A stretch of DNA of 64,000 nucleotides from Streptomyces akebiae (GCF_019599145.1 NZ_CP080647.1:2852001-2916000); one strand, 5' to 3'. Counted from the first letter of the stretch, positions 48,046-57,754 are shown. Program-made: numbers and translations. The notes: generated by a model not told the origin, from the letters alone.

Positions 48046-48900
48046 TCAGAACAGCACGCTCATGAAGGCGCCCACCTCTTGGAAGCCCACGCGGTGGTAG
48101 GTGCGCCGCGCCGCCGTGTTGAAGTCGTTGACGTAGAGGCTGACCAAGGGGGCCACGTCGGCCAGTGCGTAACGCAGGACCGCTGCCATGCCGGGGGCGG
48201 CGAGGCCCTGGCCCCGGTATTCGGGGGCGACCCAGACGCCCTGGATCTGGCACGCCTGGGGCGTGGCGGCACCGATCTCGGCCTTGAAGACGACGCGGCC
48301 GTCGGCGTCGAGGCGGGCGAAGGAGCGGCCGGAGCCCACGAGTTCGGCGACCCGGGCCTGGTAGAGGAGGCCGCCGTCGCCGGCCAGCGGGGAGACGCCC
48401 ACCTCCTCGGTGAACATCGCGACGCACGCCGGCATGATCGTTTCCATCTCGTCCTTGCGGATCCGGCGGACGTACGGGTCGGGCGTGACCTCGGCGGGGT
48501 CGGGCAGCCGGTCGGTGACCATGAGGGGCTGGCGCGAGCGGACCTCGCGGGCCGGGCCCCAGCTCGGTTCGAGGAGGCGCCAGAGCTGGGCGGTGGGTTC
48601 GGCGGGGCCGACGACCGAGGAGCAGCGGCGCCCGGCTCGGCGGGCGCGGTCGGCGAAGGCGCGCACGGCACGGGGGGTGGCGCAGATGGGGACGAGGTTG
48701 GCGCCGGCGTAGCACAGGGAGGTCAGTGCGCCGTCCTCGTACCAGCCCCACATCTCGCCGCCGAGCCGCCACGGGTCCAGCCCGGCGACCTGGACGCGGG
48801 AGGTCACGAAGGCGTTCGCGACGGGGTCTCGGTCCAGGACGGCGAGTGCGGCGTCCAGGTCACTCGGTTCGAGGACCCTGGTGGTGGTCTGGGTCAACAC
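48046..48900 (-). CDS. DUF4081-GNAT N-acetyltransferase
   Basis: This 284-residue protein has an N-terminal DUF4081-type part (LAVLDRDPVANAFVTSRVQV, LGGEMWGWYEDGALTSLCYA) and a C-terminal GNAT domain with VWVAPEYRGQGLAAPGMAAV (acetyl-CoA loop Y-R-G-Q-G-L-A) and VNDFNTAARRTYHRVGFQEV. The GTG 48900 has GAGG about 8 bases before it; a start at 48915 is possible. It follows ispG on the same strand. The substrate is unknown. Confidence 0.88.
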   Translation of the reverse strand: MLTQTTTRVLEPSDLDAALAVLDRDPVANAFVTSRVQVAGLDPWRLGGEMWGWYEDGALTSLCYAGANLVPICATPRAVRAFADRARRAGRRCSSVVGPAEPTAQLWRLLEPSWGPAREVRSRQPLMVTDRLPDPAEVTPDPYVRRIRKDEMETIMPACVAMFTEEVGVSPLAGDGGLLYQARVAELVGSGRSFARLDADGRVVFKAEIGAATPQACQIQGVWVAPEYRGQGLAAPGMAAVLRYALADVAPLVSLYVNDFNTAARRTYHRVGFQEVGAFMSVLF

Positions 48901-49088
48901 GTGCGGGGGCCTCACCCTGGGGTCTGCGCTGGTCTCCGCACGATACCCTGCCGGGCTGTGGCGGGGCGCCCTGCGGCTGCGCCGCGGTCGGGGCGCCTGG
49001 CAGCTCGGGGGCTGCCGCGCTCTGGCGGGTGCGGGTGCGTCGTGGCTTTCGCGTCACGCGGCGGGGCCCATGTCGAAACAGCCCCGCG

Positions 49089-49124
49089 CCCCTGGAGGAC
49101 CGGCCTGCGGCCTTCCTCCAGGGG
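49089..49124 (-). terminator. ispG terminator within dispersed repeat C
   Basis: CCCCTGGAGG (49089-49098) and CCTCCAGGGG (49115-49124) form a perfect 10-bp stem 10 bases past the ispG stop. The left arm overlaps the GCCCCGCGCCCCT end of a dispersed repeat copy. Confidence 0.75.
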
Positions 49125-49133
49125 CAGCGGGTT

Positions 49134-50291
49134 TCAGCCCGCTACCGCCACCGTCGGCTCGCCGGAGGCGATGCCGTCCGCCTCCATCTGTTCGGCGATC
49201 TTCATCGCTTCCTCGATGAGGGTCTCCACGATCTTGGACTCGGGGACGGTCTTGATGACCTCGCCCTTGACGAAGATCTGGCCCTTGCCGTTGCCGGAGG
49301 CGACGCCGAGGTCGGCCTCGCGGGCCTCGCCCGGGCCGTTGACGACGCAGCCCATGACGGCCACGCGGAGGGGGACCTCCATGCCGGTGAGGCCGGCGGT
49401 GACTTCCTCGGCGAGCTTGTAGACGTCGACCTGGGCACGGCCGCAGGAGGGGCAGGAGACGATCTCCAGGCGGCGCGGCTTCAGGTTCAGCGACTCCAGG
49501 ATCTGGTTGCCGACCTTGATCTCCTCGACCGGCGGGGCCGAGAGGGAGACGCGGATCGTGTCGCCGATGCCCTCGGAGAGGAGCGCGCCGAAGGCCACCG
49601 CGGACTTGATGGTGCCCTGGAAGGCGGGGCCCGCCTCGGTGACGCCGAGGTGGAGGGGGTAGTCGCACTGGGCGGCCAGCTGGCGGTAGGCGTTGACCAT
49701 GACGACCGGGTCGTTGTGCTTGACCGAGATCTTGATGTCGCGGAAGCCGTGCTCCTCGAAGAGGGAGGCCTCCCAGAGGGCGGACTCGACGAGCGCCTCG
49801 GGGGTGGCCTTGCCGTACTTCTGGAGCAGGCGGCGGTCGAGGGAGCCGGCGTTGACGCCGATGCGGATCGGGGTGCCGTGGTCGCTCGCCGCCTTGGCGA
49901 TCTCCTTGACCTTGTCGTCGAACTGCTTGATGTTGCCGGGGTTGACGCGGACGGCGGCGCAGCCGGCCTCGATCGCGGCGAAGACGTACTTCGGCTGGAA
50001 GTGGATGTCGGCGATGACCGGGATCTGCGACTTGCGGGCGATCACCGGGAGGGCGTCGGCGTCGTCCTGCGTGGGGCAGGCGACGCGGACGATCTGGCAG
50101 CCGGAGGCCGTCAGCTCGGCGATCTGCTGCAGCGTGGCGCCGATGTCCGACGTGCGGGTGGTGGTCATGGACTGGACCGACACCGGGGCGTCTCCACCGA
50201 CGGCCACGGACCCTACCTGGATCTGGCGGCTCTTCCGGCGCTCGGCGAGCTTGGTCGGAACGGACGGCATGCCGAGAGAAATCGCAGTCAT
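49134..50291 (-). CDS. ispG: 4-hydroxy-3-methylbut-2-enyl-diphosphate synthase
   Basis: IspG is the iron-sulfur enzyme that converts MEcPP to HMBPP in the MEP isoprenoid pathway. The 385-residue chain has the TIM-barrel part with [20 protein letters not shown] and [14 protein letters not shown], and the cluster ligands in [15 protein letters not shown] and [17 protein letters not shown] 50291 starts the family sequence [20 protein letters not shown]. It is a MEP partner of dxr, with the metalloprotease gene between them. Confidence 0.98.
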   Translation of the reverse strand: MTAISLGMPSVPTKLAERRKSRQIQVGSVAVGGDAPVSVQSMTTTRTSDIGATLQQIAELTASGCQIVRVACPTQDDADALPVIARKSQIPVIADIHFQPKYVFAAIEAGCAAVRVNPGNIKQFDDKVKEIAKAASDHGTPIRIGVNAGSLDRRLLQKYGKATPEALVESALWEASLFEEHGFRDIKISVKHNDPVVMVNAYRQLAAQCDYPLHLGVTEAGPAFQGTIKSAVAFGALLSEGIGDTIRVSLSAPPVEEIKVGNQILESLNLKPRRLEIVSCPSCGRAQVDVYKLAEEVTAGLTGMEVPLRVAVMGCVVNGPGEAREADLGVASGNGKGQIFVKGEVIKTVPESKIVETLIEEAMKIAEQMEADGIASGEPTVAVAG

Positions 50292-50449
50292 CTGCTGTGC
50301 AACCCCAAGTTGTGGATCAGGATCGGGTCCCGGTACGGGCGGGCTCCAGGCTTCGAGATTACGGCACAGGCAGGCTCCCGAGCACATCACCGTCCCGACG
50401 GCCGGGCTCCACCGCGTGAGTGTGCCCGGCCGTCGTGAACGTCGGGTGT

Positions 50450-51754
50450 CTAGGAGATGCGCACCGGGTTCACGAGGTCCGCGATCAGCACCAGGAGGGT
50501 GAAGCAGACGAAGATCCCGGCCACGACGTAGGCGACGGGCATCAGCTTCGCCACGTCGAACGGGCCGGGGTCGGGCCGGCGGAGCACCTTCGCCGCGTTC
50601 CGGCGCAGCGACTCCCACAGGGCGCCCGCGATGTGGCCGCCGTCGAGCGGCAGGAGCGGGAGCATGTTGAACAGGAAGAGGGAGAGGTTGAAGCCGGCCA
50701 GCAGGATGAGGAAGCTGGCGAGCTGCTGGGTGGCGGGGATGTCCATGGTGAAGATCTCGCCGCCGACGCGGGCCGCGCCGACCACGCCCATGGGAGAGTC
50801 CGCCTCGCGTTCGCCGTCGCCGAAGGTGGCGTCCCACAGGGCGGGGACCTTGGCGGGCAGGGAGAGCAGGGACTCGACGCCGTTCTCCATCATGTCGCCC
50901 ATGCGGTCGACCGACTCTCCGAAGGAGAGCGGGACGATGCCGGAGGCGGGCGTGAAGCCGAACCAGCCGGCGGAGACGTACTTGTCCGCGACGTAGCCGC
51001 CGTTGCCGTCGGTCTTGCTGACCTGGTTCTTCACCAGGGTGGCGGTCAGGTCGAGCTCCTTGCCGTCGCGGTCGACGGTGACGGTGACCTGCTTGCCGGG
51101 GTTGGAGCGGATGTCGGACTGCAGGGCGGCCCAGTCGTCGACGGGCTCGCCGTTGAACGCGACGATCTTGTCGCCCGGCTTCAGGCCCGCGGCCTTGGCG
51201 GGGGCCTCCTCGTCGCCGGACCGGCACTTGGAGCGGTTCTCGCTGGCCTCGATGACGCAGTCCGAGACCTTGCTGACGGTGGTGGTCTGGGTCTGGGCGC
51301 CGAAGGTCATCATCACGCCGAGGAAGATCACGAAGGCCAGGATCAGGTTCATGAACGGGCCGGCGAACATCACGATGACGCGCTTCCAGGGCTTGCGCGT
51401 GTAGAAGAGGCGCTTCTCGTCGCCGGGCTGGAGCTCCTCGAAGGAGGCCGCACGGGCGTCCTCGATCATCACACGCCACGGGGAGGTCGAGCGGCTCTCG
51501 ATCCGGCCGTCCTCGCCGGGCGGGATCATGCCGATCATGCGGATGTAGCCGCCGAGGGGGATCGCCTTGACGCCGTACTCGGTCTCGCCCTTCTTCTTCG
51601 ACCAGAGGGTGGGACCGAAGCCCACCATGAACTGGGGCACGCGGACGCCGAAGAGCTTGGCGGTCGAGAAGTGGCCCAGCTCGTGCCACGCGATCGAGAA
51701 CGCCAGGCCGATCACGAAGACCACTATGCCGAGGATGAACATCAGGGTCGTCAT
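50450..51754 (-). CDS. rseP: Site-2-type (RIP) zinc metalloprotease
   Basis: This 434-residue membrane protease has HELGH at residues 24-28 in the first helix, [14 protein letters not shown] after it, a PDZ domain in the middle ([20 protein letters not shown]), and the third zinc ligand region [17 protein letters not shown] near the C-terminus. It cuts membrane proteins such as anti-sigma factors. ATG 51754 overlaps the dxr stop (ATGA), so it is co-translated with dxr, a common actinobacterial order. Confidence 0.95.
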   Translation of the reverse strand: MTTLMFILGIVVFVIGLAFSIAWHELGHFSTAKLFGVRVPQFMVGFGPTLWSKKKGETEYGVKAIPLGGYIRMIGMIPPGEDGRIESRSTSPWRVMIEDARAASFEELQPGDEKRLFYTRKPWKRVIVMFAGPFMNLILAFVIFLGVMMTFGAQTQTTTVSKVSDCVIEASENRSKCRSGDEEAPAKAAGLKPGDKIVAFNGEPVDDWAALQSDIRSNPGKQVTVTVDRDGKELDLTATLVKNQVSKTDGNGGYVADKYVSAGWFGFTPASGIVPLSFGESVDRMGDMMENGVESLLSLPAKVPALWDATFGDGEREADSPMGVVGAARVGGEIFTMDIPATQQLASFLILLAGFNLSLFLFNMLPLLPLDGGHIAGALWESLRRNAAKVLRRPDPGPFDVAKLMPVAYVVAGIFVCFTLLVLIADLVNPVRIS

Positions 51755-53025
51755 GCACGGGCCTCCGCGGTCGTCCGCTCGGTGGGTTTGCCTGTCGAGG
51801 TGGTCAGTTCACGGGCTCTGGCGCGCGCCCAGGTCTCCGCTTCGAGGACGTCCGCCACGGTCAGGGAAGTTCCCGCCCGCGGCGTGCCGTGCTCCTCGAC
51901 GACCCGCGTGACGGTCTCCATGATCGCGTCGAACCGGAGACCGCCGTGCAGGAACGCGTCGACGCACTCCTCGTTCGCCGCATTGAACACCGCCGGGGCG
52001 GTGCCCGCGAGTTCCCCCACGTGTCGGGCGAGCCCGACCGACGGGAACGCGTCGGTGTCGAGAGGGAAGAACTCCCAGGTGGACGCCTTGGTCCAGTCGA
52101 AGGCGGGCGCCGCGTCGGGGACGCGCTGCGGCCAGCCGAGGCCGATGGCGATGGGCCCGCGCATGTCGGGGGGCGTCGCCTGGGCCATCGTCGATCCGTC
52201 CGTGAACTCAACCATCGAGTGGACATACGACTGGGGGTGCACGACGACCTCAATGCGGTCGAAGGGAATGTCGTAGAGGAGGTGCGCCTCGATGACCTCC
52301 AGGCCCTTGTTGACGAGGGTCGCGGAGTTCACGGTGATGACCGGGCCCATGGCCCAGGTGGGGTGCGCGAGCGCGTCGGCGGGCGTCACGTCGGCCAGCT
52401 CCGCCTTCGTACGGCCGCGGAAGGGACCCCCGGAGGCGGTGACGACGAGCTTGCGCACATCGGCGCGGGTGCCGGAGGCGAGGGCCTGGAAGAGGGCGGC
52501 GTGCTCGGAGTCGACCGGGATGATCTGGCCCGGCTTCGCCACCGCCTTCACCAGCGGGCCGCCGACGATGAGCGACTCCTTGTTGGCGAGCGCGAGGGTA
52601 CGGCCCGCCTCCAGGGCGGCGAGGGTCGGGGCGAGGCCGATGGAGCCGGTGATGCCGTTGAGGACGGTGTGGCAGTCGGAGGCGGCGAGGTGGGTGGCGG
52701 CGTCCGGGCCGGCGAGGATCTCGGGCAGCGACTCCCCGGCGCCGTACGCCGTGGCCAGGGCCTCGCGCAGGGCAGGTACGACGTCCTCGCGGGCGACGGC
52801 GACCGTCCGCACCCGCAGGCGGTGCGCCTGCTCGGCCAGCAGCTCCACCCTCCCTCCGGCCGCGGAGAGCCCGGTGACACGGAAGCGGTCCGGGTTGCGC
52901 AGGACGAGGTCGATGGCCTGGGTGCCGATCGAGCCGGTCGATCCGAGGATCACTACGTCCCGTACGCCGTCGACCGGGTCGTAGACGAGATGCGGATCGG
53001 CGAGAGGGGCTGGACTGTCGCTCAT
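51751..53025 (-). CDS. dxr: 1-deoxy-D-xylulose-5-phosphate reductoisomerase
   Basis: Dxr makes MEP from DXP with NADPH, the first committed step of the pathway. The 424-residue chain has the NADPH loop [46 protein letters not shown] (metal-binding DSEH), [20 protein letters not shown], and [22 protein letters not shown] 53025 starts at MSDSPAPL, close behind a G-rich site; a longer frame to 53121 is unlikely. Confidence 0.98.
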   Translation of the reverse strand: MSDSPAPLADPHLVYDPVDGVRDVVILGSTGSIGTQAIDLVLRNPDRFRVTGLSAAGGRVELLAEQAHRLRVRTVAVAREDVVPALREALATAYGAGESLPEILAGPDAATHLAASDCHTVLNGITGSIGLAPTLAALEAGRTLALANKESLIVGGPLVKAVAKPGQIIPVDSEHAALFQALASGTRADVRKLVVTASGGPFRGRTKAELADVTPADALAHPTWAMGPVITVNSATLVNKGLEVIEAHLLYDIPFDRIEVVVHPQSYVHSMVEFTDGSTMAQATPPDMRGPIAIGLGWPQRVPDAAPAFDWTKASTWEFFPLDTDAFPSVGLARHVGELAGTAPAVFNAANEECVDAFLHGGLRFDAIMETVTRVVEEHGTPRAGTSLTVADVLEAETWARARARELTTSTGKPTERTTAEARA

Positions 53026-53150
53026 CCCCCCATTGTGGCCGCATCCGCTGTCCGTCAGGACCGCGCGTCCCCCTGATGACCCGCTTCGTGCCGTCTGTGA
53101 TTGACGGGGCTGTTTCTCCATGGGTGAAGCACGCGTGAAGAAGGGGTTAT

Positions 53151-53331
53151 ATGAATTCCGGCCCGTTGATCCGGTTCAAGAACACGAGTTCGTCGGCGAT
53201 CTCGCTGAAGGGCTGGGTGCTGAAGGACCTCGACGACCACAAGTACACGGACACGAGCGCGACCGAGTTTCAGAACCGCAAGGCCTGTGTGTGGAACGAC
53301 ACGAGCGACACGGCGACGTTGTCCCAGGGCG
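53151..53331 (+). pseudogene. Decayed lamin-tail-domain (LTD) protein
   Basis: From ATG 53151 the frame reads MNSGPLIRFKNTSSSAISLK, GWVLKDLDDHKYTD, then jumps to RKACVWNDTSDTATLSQ. Intact LTD proteins of Streptomyces have NTSxxxVSLKGWxLKD, about 30 residues of strand sequence, then YVWNNTSDTATLR, so the middle is shortened and the end is lost. Right after it starts copy D of the dispersed repeat. The frame runs on into non-homologous sequence, so it is no longer a working gene. Confidence 0.6.
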
Positions 53332-53363
53332 GGTGCGGGGCGGTGGGGGCTGGTCGCGCAGTT

Positions 53364-53413
53364 CCCGCGCCCCTGAAGACGGCCCTGCGGGCCGATCTTC
53401 ATGAGGCGCGGGG
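53364..53413. terminator. Long hairpin in dispersed repeat D
   Basis: CCCGCGCCCCTGAAGA pairs, with small bulges, with TCTTCATGAGGCGCGGG; inside it GGCCC-TGC-GGGCC forms a second stem. It stands 13 bases past the acyl-CoA dehydrogenase stop and after the LTD relic, so it can end both. Confidence 0.6.
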
Positions 53414-53425
53414 TGACGTGTCAGG

Positions 53426-55366
53426 TCACTGGACGCGGCGGTGGACGTTCTCCTTCTCGCTCTCGCCCGGTGCCGCGTCCGCGATCCACGGGCCCTCGCC
53501 CGAGGGGTCGATCACGCCCTGCTCCAGCCATGCGTAGGCGCCGCCGAGGACACCCTTGACCACCTTGTGGTCGATGTCGTCGGTGTTGGTCCACAGGCGG
53601 CCGAAGAGTTCCTCGACGCGGATGCGGGACTGGCGGCAGAAGGTGTCGGCCAGTTGGTAGGCCTCGCGGCCGTGGTCGGTCGTGGTGCGCAGCAGTTCGG
53701 CGCGGACGACGGCCGCGCTCATCGCGAAGAGTTCGGCGCCGATGTCGACGATCCGGCCCAGGAAGCCCTGTTTGGTCTCCATCCGGCCCTGCCAGCGGGA
53801 CATGGCGTAGAAGGTGGAGCGGGCCAGCTTGCGGGCGTTGCGCTCGACGTAGCGCAGGTGGGTCGCGAGGTCGGGGTGCCCCGCTGGGTGGAAGTCGCCG
53901 TAGGTGCGCGGGAGTTGGCCCGGTCCGGCGACCAGTTTGGGCAGCCACTTGGCGTAGAAGACGCCCGCGTTCGCGCCCGCCTTCGCCTTGTCGGTCAGGG
54001 ACTTCTCCGGGTCGATGAGGTCGCCGGCCACGGTGAGGTGGGCGTCCACGGCCTCACGGGCGATCAGCAGGTGCATGATCTCCGTGGAGCCTTCGAAGAT
54101 CCGGTTGATGCGCAGGTCGCGCAGGATCTGCTCGGCGGGGACGGCCCGTTCGCCGCGGGCCCGGAGGGAGTCGGCGGTCTCGAAGCCCCGGCCGCCGCGG
54201 ATCTGGACCAGCTCGTCGGCGATCTTCCAGCCCATCTCGGAGGCGAAGAGCTTCGCGAGGGCGCCCTCGATGCGGATGTCGTTGCGGTCCTCGTCGGCCA
54301 TCTGGGACGAGAGGTCCAGCACCGCTTCCAGGGCGAAGGTGGTCGCCGCGATGAAGGAGATCTTCTGACCGACCGCCTCGTGATGCGCGACCGGCTTGCC
54401 CCACTGCTCACGGGCGGTGGACCACTCGCGGGCGATCTTGAGGCACCACTTGCCGGCGGCCACGCAGGACGCGGGCAGGGAGAGACGGCCCGTGTTGAGA
54501 GTGGTCAGCGCGATCTTCAGGCCCGCGCCCTCGGGGCCGATGCGGTTCGCGGCGGGGACCCGCACCTGGTGGAAGCGGGTGACGCCGTTCTCGATGCCGC
54601 GCAGGCCCATGAAGGCGTTGCGGTTCTCGACGGTGACGCCGGGCGAGTCGGTCTCCACGACGAAGGCGGTGATGCCGCCCTTGTGGCCCTCCGACCTGGG
54701 CACGCGTGCCATGACGACCAGGAGGTCGGCGACCACGCCGTTGGTGGTCCAGAGCTTCACGCCGTCGAGGACGTAGTCGTCGCCGTCCGGCACCGCCGAG
54801 GTGGCCAGTCGGGCGGGGTCGGAGCCGACGTCGGGTTCGGTGAGGAGGAAGGCGCTGATGTCGGTACGGGCGCAGCGCGGGAGGAACTTCTCCTTCTGCT
54901 CGGGGGTGCCGAACAGTTTCAGCGGCTGCGGTACGCCGATCGACTGATGCGCCGAGAGCAGCACGCCGATGGCCGGGCTGGCCGAGCCGACCAGGGCCAG
55001 GGCCTTGTTGTAGTACACCTGGGTGAGGCCGAGACCGCCGTACTTGGGGTCGATCTTCATACCGAGGGCGCCGAGTTCCTTGAGGCCGTTGATCACCTCG
55101 TCGGGGATCCGGGCCTCGCGCTCGATCAGGGCCCCGTCGACCTTCGTCTCGCAGAAGGCGCGGAGCTTGTTCAGGAACTGCTCGCCGCGCCGTACGGCCT
55201 CGTCGGTGGGGAGCGGGTGGGGGTGGATGAGGTCGAGGCGGAACCGGCCCAGGAACAGTTCCTTGGCGAAGCTGGGCTTGCGCCAGGCCTGCTCGCGGGC
55301 GGCCTCCGCCACCTGGCGGGCCTCACGTTCGGTGACGACGGGCTTCTTGAGGGGTGGGGCGGACAT
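53426..55366 (-). CDS. Acyl-CoA dehydrogenase, long form
   Basis: This 646-residue flavoprotein resembles the long (VLCAD/ACAD9-like) dehydrogenases. It has an N-terminal helical part and AFLLTEPDVGSDPARLATSA and LDGVKLWTTNG at the FAD site. RFHQVRVPAANRIGPEGAGL and QIRGGRGFETADSLRARGER follow, then INRIFEGSTEIMHLLIAREA with the likely catalytic base Glu in FEGSTE. An extra C-terminal helical domain of about 180 residues ends the chain. ATG 55366 has GAGGTGAG upstream; the 20 codons before it (to 55426) cover promoter/operator DNA. The gene probably serves fatty-acid beta-oxidation. Confidence 0.93.
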   Translation of the reverse strand: MSAPPLKKPVVTEREARQVAEAAREQAWRKPSFAKELFLGRFRLDLIHPHPLPTDEAVRRGEQFLNKLRAFCETKVDGALIEREARIPDEVINGLKELGALGMKIDPKYGGLGLTQVYYNKALALVGSASPAIGVLLSAHQSIGVPQPLKLFGTPEQKEKFLPRCARTDISAFLLTEPDVGSDPARLATSAVPDGDDYVLDGVKLWTTNGVVADLLVVMARVPRSEGHKGGITAFVVETDSPGVTVENRNAFMGLRGIENGVTRFHQVRVPAANRIGPEGAGLKIALTTLNTGRLSLPASCVAAGKWCLKIAREWSTAREQWGKPVAHHEAVGQKISFIAATTFALEAVLDLSSQMADEDRNDIRIEGALAKLFASEMGWKIADELVQIRGGRGFETADSLRARGERAVPAEQILRDLRINRIFEGSTEIMHLLIAREAVDAHLTVAGDLIDPEKSLTDKAKAGANAGVFYAKWLPKLVAGPGQLPRTYGDFHPAGHPDLATHLRYVERNARKLARSTFYAMSRWQGRMETKQGFLGRIVDIGAELFAMSAAVVRAELLRTTTDHGREAYQLADTFCRQSRIRVEELFGRLWTNTDDIDHKVVKGVLGGAYAWLEQGVIDPSGEGPWIADAAPGESEKENVHRRVQ

Positions 55367-55405
55367 GAGGCTCACCTCGCCGCGAATCGGGATCTTGTAC
55401 CGGAT

Positions 55406-55451
55406 GGGTACCTGATTGGTTACCAATGGGTGCTACTCGATCGTTGGTACC
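55406..55451 (-). promoter_or_regulatory. GGTACC/TTGGTTACCAA operator cluster
   Basis: Three related sites precede the acyl-CoA dehydrogenase start: GGGTACC (55406-55412), the 11-base palindrome TTGGTTACCAA (55416-55426) and TTGGTACC (55444-55451). Regular spacing beside a start codon suggests binding sites of a TetR- or similar regulator. A TACAAG (55399-55394, minus strand) could be a -10. No regulator gene is adjacent. Confidence 0.5.
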
Positions 55452-55584
55452 CGATCCGGAGTGCCCCCGCCACCCCTCGCGTGCGCGATCGGCTCTCTTC
55501 CGCCCCCTCCCGCGCCCCGTCCGCCCCCTCCCGCACTCTTCGGAAGCCGAGCGCCCAGCCGCCCACCTCCCCACCGCTCGGCGC

Positions 55585-56394
55585 TCAGCCGATGTTCACC
55601 GAGTACGCCTTCGTGTCGAGGCGCCCCGTGCCCTTGAAGACCTCGGTGCCCGCCTCGATGCCGGAGACGTACTTGTCGTTGCTCAGCAGCTTGCGGCGGA
55701 CCAGGGCCTGGGTGAAGTCGTCCAGGTTCAGGGTCGCCTTGGTGGTGTTGGCGCGGCGGACGAAGGAGAACACCTTCCAGCCGATGTCACCGGTGTAGAT
55801 GTCCCACATGGCTCCGCCGAGGCTGACGCTCCCGTACTTGGTGCCGAGCGGGCCCGCTCCGCCCTGTCGGTTGAGCCAGATCATGACCTCGTCGGTGGGC
55901 TGGTCCTGCCAGTCGGCGGTGTCCTTGGAGTGCAGCCACAGGTCGTAGGCGACGTTCATGGTGCCGGGGTTCGAGCTGACCGAGAACTCCCAGCCGGTCC
56001 GCACCGGCTTGCGGTCACCGACCCGGACGGGCAGCTGGGTGGCCGCCTTGTCGGTCTTCCAGCCCCAGTGCCAGCCGAGCACGCTGCTCGCGTACGACTT
56101 GACGTCGTGGTCCTTGCCCGTGGCGCTGTTGGCCAGGCTGTAGCTGGTGCCCCACGAGATGGTCGAGCCCGATCGGGAGTTGTCCCAGACGCACTGGGTG
56201 CCGGTGGCCTTCTCGCGGTTCCAGACGTTGTTGTTCACGTAGTACTTGCCGAGCGTGATCGTGTCGAAGTCCGTGCACTTCTTGGCCTCCTCCCCCGCCA
56301 TCGCCACGGTCACGGAGGCCCCGACGGCGAGTGCGGTGACGACGGCCGCGCCGATCTTGGCGGTTCGGGTCAGGCGGGGGCGACGGTGCTGCAT
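55585..56394 (-). CDS. Secreted GH12 endoglucanase/xyloglucanase
   Basis: This 269-residue glycoside hydrolase has a signal peptide (residues 1 to about 33, AVTVAMA-like end) and a GH12 beta-jelly roll: YYVNNNVWNREKATGTQCVW, nucleophile Glu169 in TDEVMIWLNRQGG and acid/base Glu251 in SGIEAGTEVFKG. GH12 enzymes cut beta-1,4-glucan or xyloglucan. The neighbouring GH31 gene of alpha-xylosidase type and shared LacI-type operators favour xyloglucan. ATG 56394 is preceded by a purine-rich site. It is divergent from the lacI-family gene. Confidence 0.92.
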   Translation of the reverse strand: MQHRRPRLTRTAKIGAAVVTALAVGASVTVAMAGEEAKKCTDFDTITLGKYYVNNNVWNREKATGTQCVWDNSRSGSTISWGTSYSLANSATGKDHDVKSYASSVLGWHWGWKTDKAATQLPVRVGDRKPVRTGWEFSVSSNPGTMNVAYDLWLHSKDTADWQDQPTDEVMIWLNRQGGAGPLGTKYGSVSLGGAMWDIYTGDIGWKVFSFVRRANTTKATLNLDDFTQALVRRKLLSNDKYVSGIEAGTEVFKGTGRLDTKAYSVNIG

Positions 56395-56480
56395 GCGGTT
56401 CCTTCCGGGGGCGGTGCGTACGGGTCCTGGTCGCCGCCGCCCCCTCCCGAAGTTGCCGTCGGTCCTAAACTGGAAATGTC

Positions 56481-56523
56481 AGGGGCGCCCGGAAGGGCGC
56501 GGGGAACTGCGCGAGAAGCCCCC
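56481..56523 (-). repeat. Dispersed intergenic repeat, copy E
   Basis: On the minus strand this copy reads TTCTCGCGCAGTTCCCCGCG followed by CCCTTCCGGGCGCCCCT, the least altered copy here. Other copies: A 40774-40790, B 47961-48005, C 49026-49093, D 53343-53378, F 43871-43907 (degenerate). They share GGTCGCGCAGTTCCCCGCGC and often a GGGTGCGG lead. Similar elements are scattered between genes in many Streptomyces genomes. Confidence 0.7.
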
Positions 56524-56581
56524 ACGGACCCGCAGCCGCCACCACACACCCTCACCACACTCGTGCGCGCCGCGCCAATAA

Positions 56582-56595
56582 TCGAAGCGCTTCGA
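56582..56595. promoter_or_regulatory. LacI-family operator 1
   Basis: TCGAAGCGCTTCGA is a perfect 14-base palindrome with the central GCGC of LacI-family operators (compare CebR, TGGGAGCGCTCCCA). It lies in the GH12/lacI divergent gap, 91 bases centre to centre from operator 2. The 309-base gap also contains repeat E and no further gene. Confidence 0.85.
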
Positions 56596-56672
56596 CAACC
56601 TATGGACACCCACCCACCACCGAGCTAGTGTCGAGCCATCCTCACTCGCCCTTGTTCAGAGACAGCGCGCTG

Positions 56673-56686
56673 TCGAAGCGCTTAAA
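56673..56686. promoter_or_regulatory. LacI-family operator 2
   Basis: TCGAAGCGCTTAAA matches operator 1 in its left ten bases plus TT, and lies 17 bases before the regulator's ATG, a place suited to autorepression. Confidence 0.75.
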
Positions 56687-56703
56687 CACGCTTGGAGAGC
56701 TGG

Positions 56704-57717
56704 ATGGTCACCCTCGCCGAGGTCGCCCAGCACGCCGGAGTCTCGGCGAGCACGGTGAGCTATGTCCTCAGCGGCAAGCGGTCCATCTCCGCCGGCACCC
56801 GGCAGCGGGTCGAGCGGAGCATCCAGGAGCTCGGCTACCACCCGAACGCGGGGGCCCGCGCCCTGGCGAGCAACAAGTCGAACATCGTCGCCCTGATGGT
56901 CCCGCTGCGTACCGACATGTACGTCCCGGTGATGATGGAGATCGCCATCGCGGTGGCCACCACCGCCCGTACGTACGGCTACGACGTCCTGCTGCTCACC
57001 GGTGAGGAGGGCCCGGACGCGGTGCGCCGGGTCACGGGCAGCGGACTGGCCGACGCGATGATCCTGATGGACGTGGAGCTCGACGACGAGCGGCTGCCGC
57101 TGCTGCGCGGCACCGACCAGCCGTCGGTGCTCATCGGACTGCCGGCCGACACCAGCGGCCTGACCTGTGTCGACCTCGACTTCGGCGCGACGGGCGCGTT
57201 GTGCGTGGAGCATCTGGCGATGCTCGGCCACCGCGACATCGCGGTCATCGGCGAGGCACCCGCGGTGTACGAACGGCACACCGGTTTCGCCGAGCGCACC
57301 CTCGACGGACTGCGTTCCCGCGCGCGGGAGTTGGGCCTGCGCGTGCTGCACCGCCCCTGTGAGGGCGGCTACGACGCGATGTCCGCGACCCTGGCCCGGA
57401 TCTTCGACGAACGGCCCGGCACCACCGGGATCGTCGTGCAGAACGAGTCCGCGGTGGAACCGCTCCTCGCGCTGCTGCGGCAGCAGGGACGCGCGGTGCC
57501 GGAGGACGTCTCGGTGATCGCGGTCTGCCCGGACCAGGTCGCTGTACAGGCCTCGGTGCGGCTGACGTCCGTGGCGATCCCCGCCCAGGAGATGGGCCGC
57601 CGGGCCGTGGAGCAGCTGATCGCCAAGCTGGAGGGCCGGGACACCGACGAAGTGGTGCTCCTCGCCCCCGAGTTGACGGTCCGCGCGAGCACCGGGCCGC
57701 TGTCCCACACCGGCTGA
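56704..57717 (+). CDS. LacI-family regulator of the glycoside hydrolase cassette
   Basis: The 337-residue regulator has the LacI helix-turn-helix at the very start (VTLAEVAQHAGVSASTVSYV, then LSGKRSISAGTRQRVERSIQ with the hinge helix PNAGARALAS) and a periplasmic-binding-protein-like sugar domain (IVALMVPLRTDMYVPVMMEI, then VDLDFGATGALCVEHLAMLG). ATG 56704 has GGAG 7 bases before it. Operators at 56582 and 56673 lie directly upstream. A xyloglucan oligosaccharide or xylose inducer is inferred from the neighbours. Confidence 0.93.
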   Translation: MVTLAEVAQHAGVSASTVSYVLSGKRSISAGTRQRVERSIQELGYHPNAGARALASNKSNIVALMVPLRTDMYVPVMMEIAIAVATTARTYGYDVLLLTGEEGPDAVRRVTGSGLADAMILMDVELDDERLPLLRGTDQPSVLIGLPADTSGLTCVDLDFGATGALCVEHLAMLGHRDIAVIGEAPAVYERHTGFAERTLDGLRSRARELGLRVLHRPCEGGYDAMSATLARIFDERPGTTGIVVQNESAVEPLLALLRQQGRAVPEDVSVIAVCPDQVAVQASVRLTSVAIPAQEMGRRAVEQLIAKLEGRDTDEVVLLAPELTVRASTGPLSHTG

Positions 57718-57754
57718 GCCGACGCCGTACGCGAGCCGAGCTCGCACGCAAGCC

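Noticed and set aside
49134..51758. A continuous 874-codon frame joining ispG to sequence opposite frames of the metalloprotease
   Set aside because: Only the part from 50291 onward matches IspG; the upstream part is an out-of-frame reading of the protease gene.
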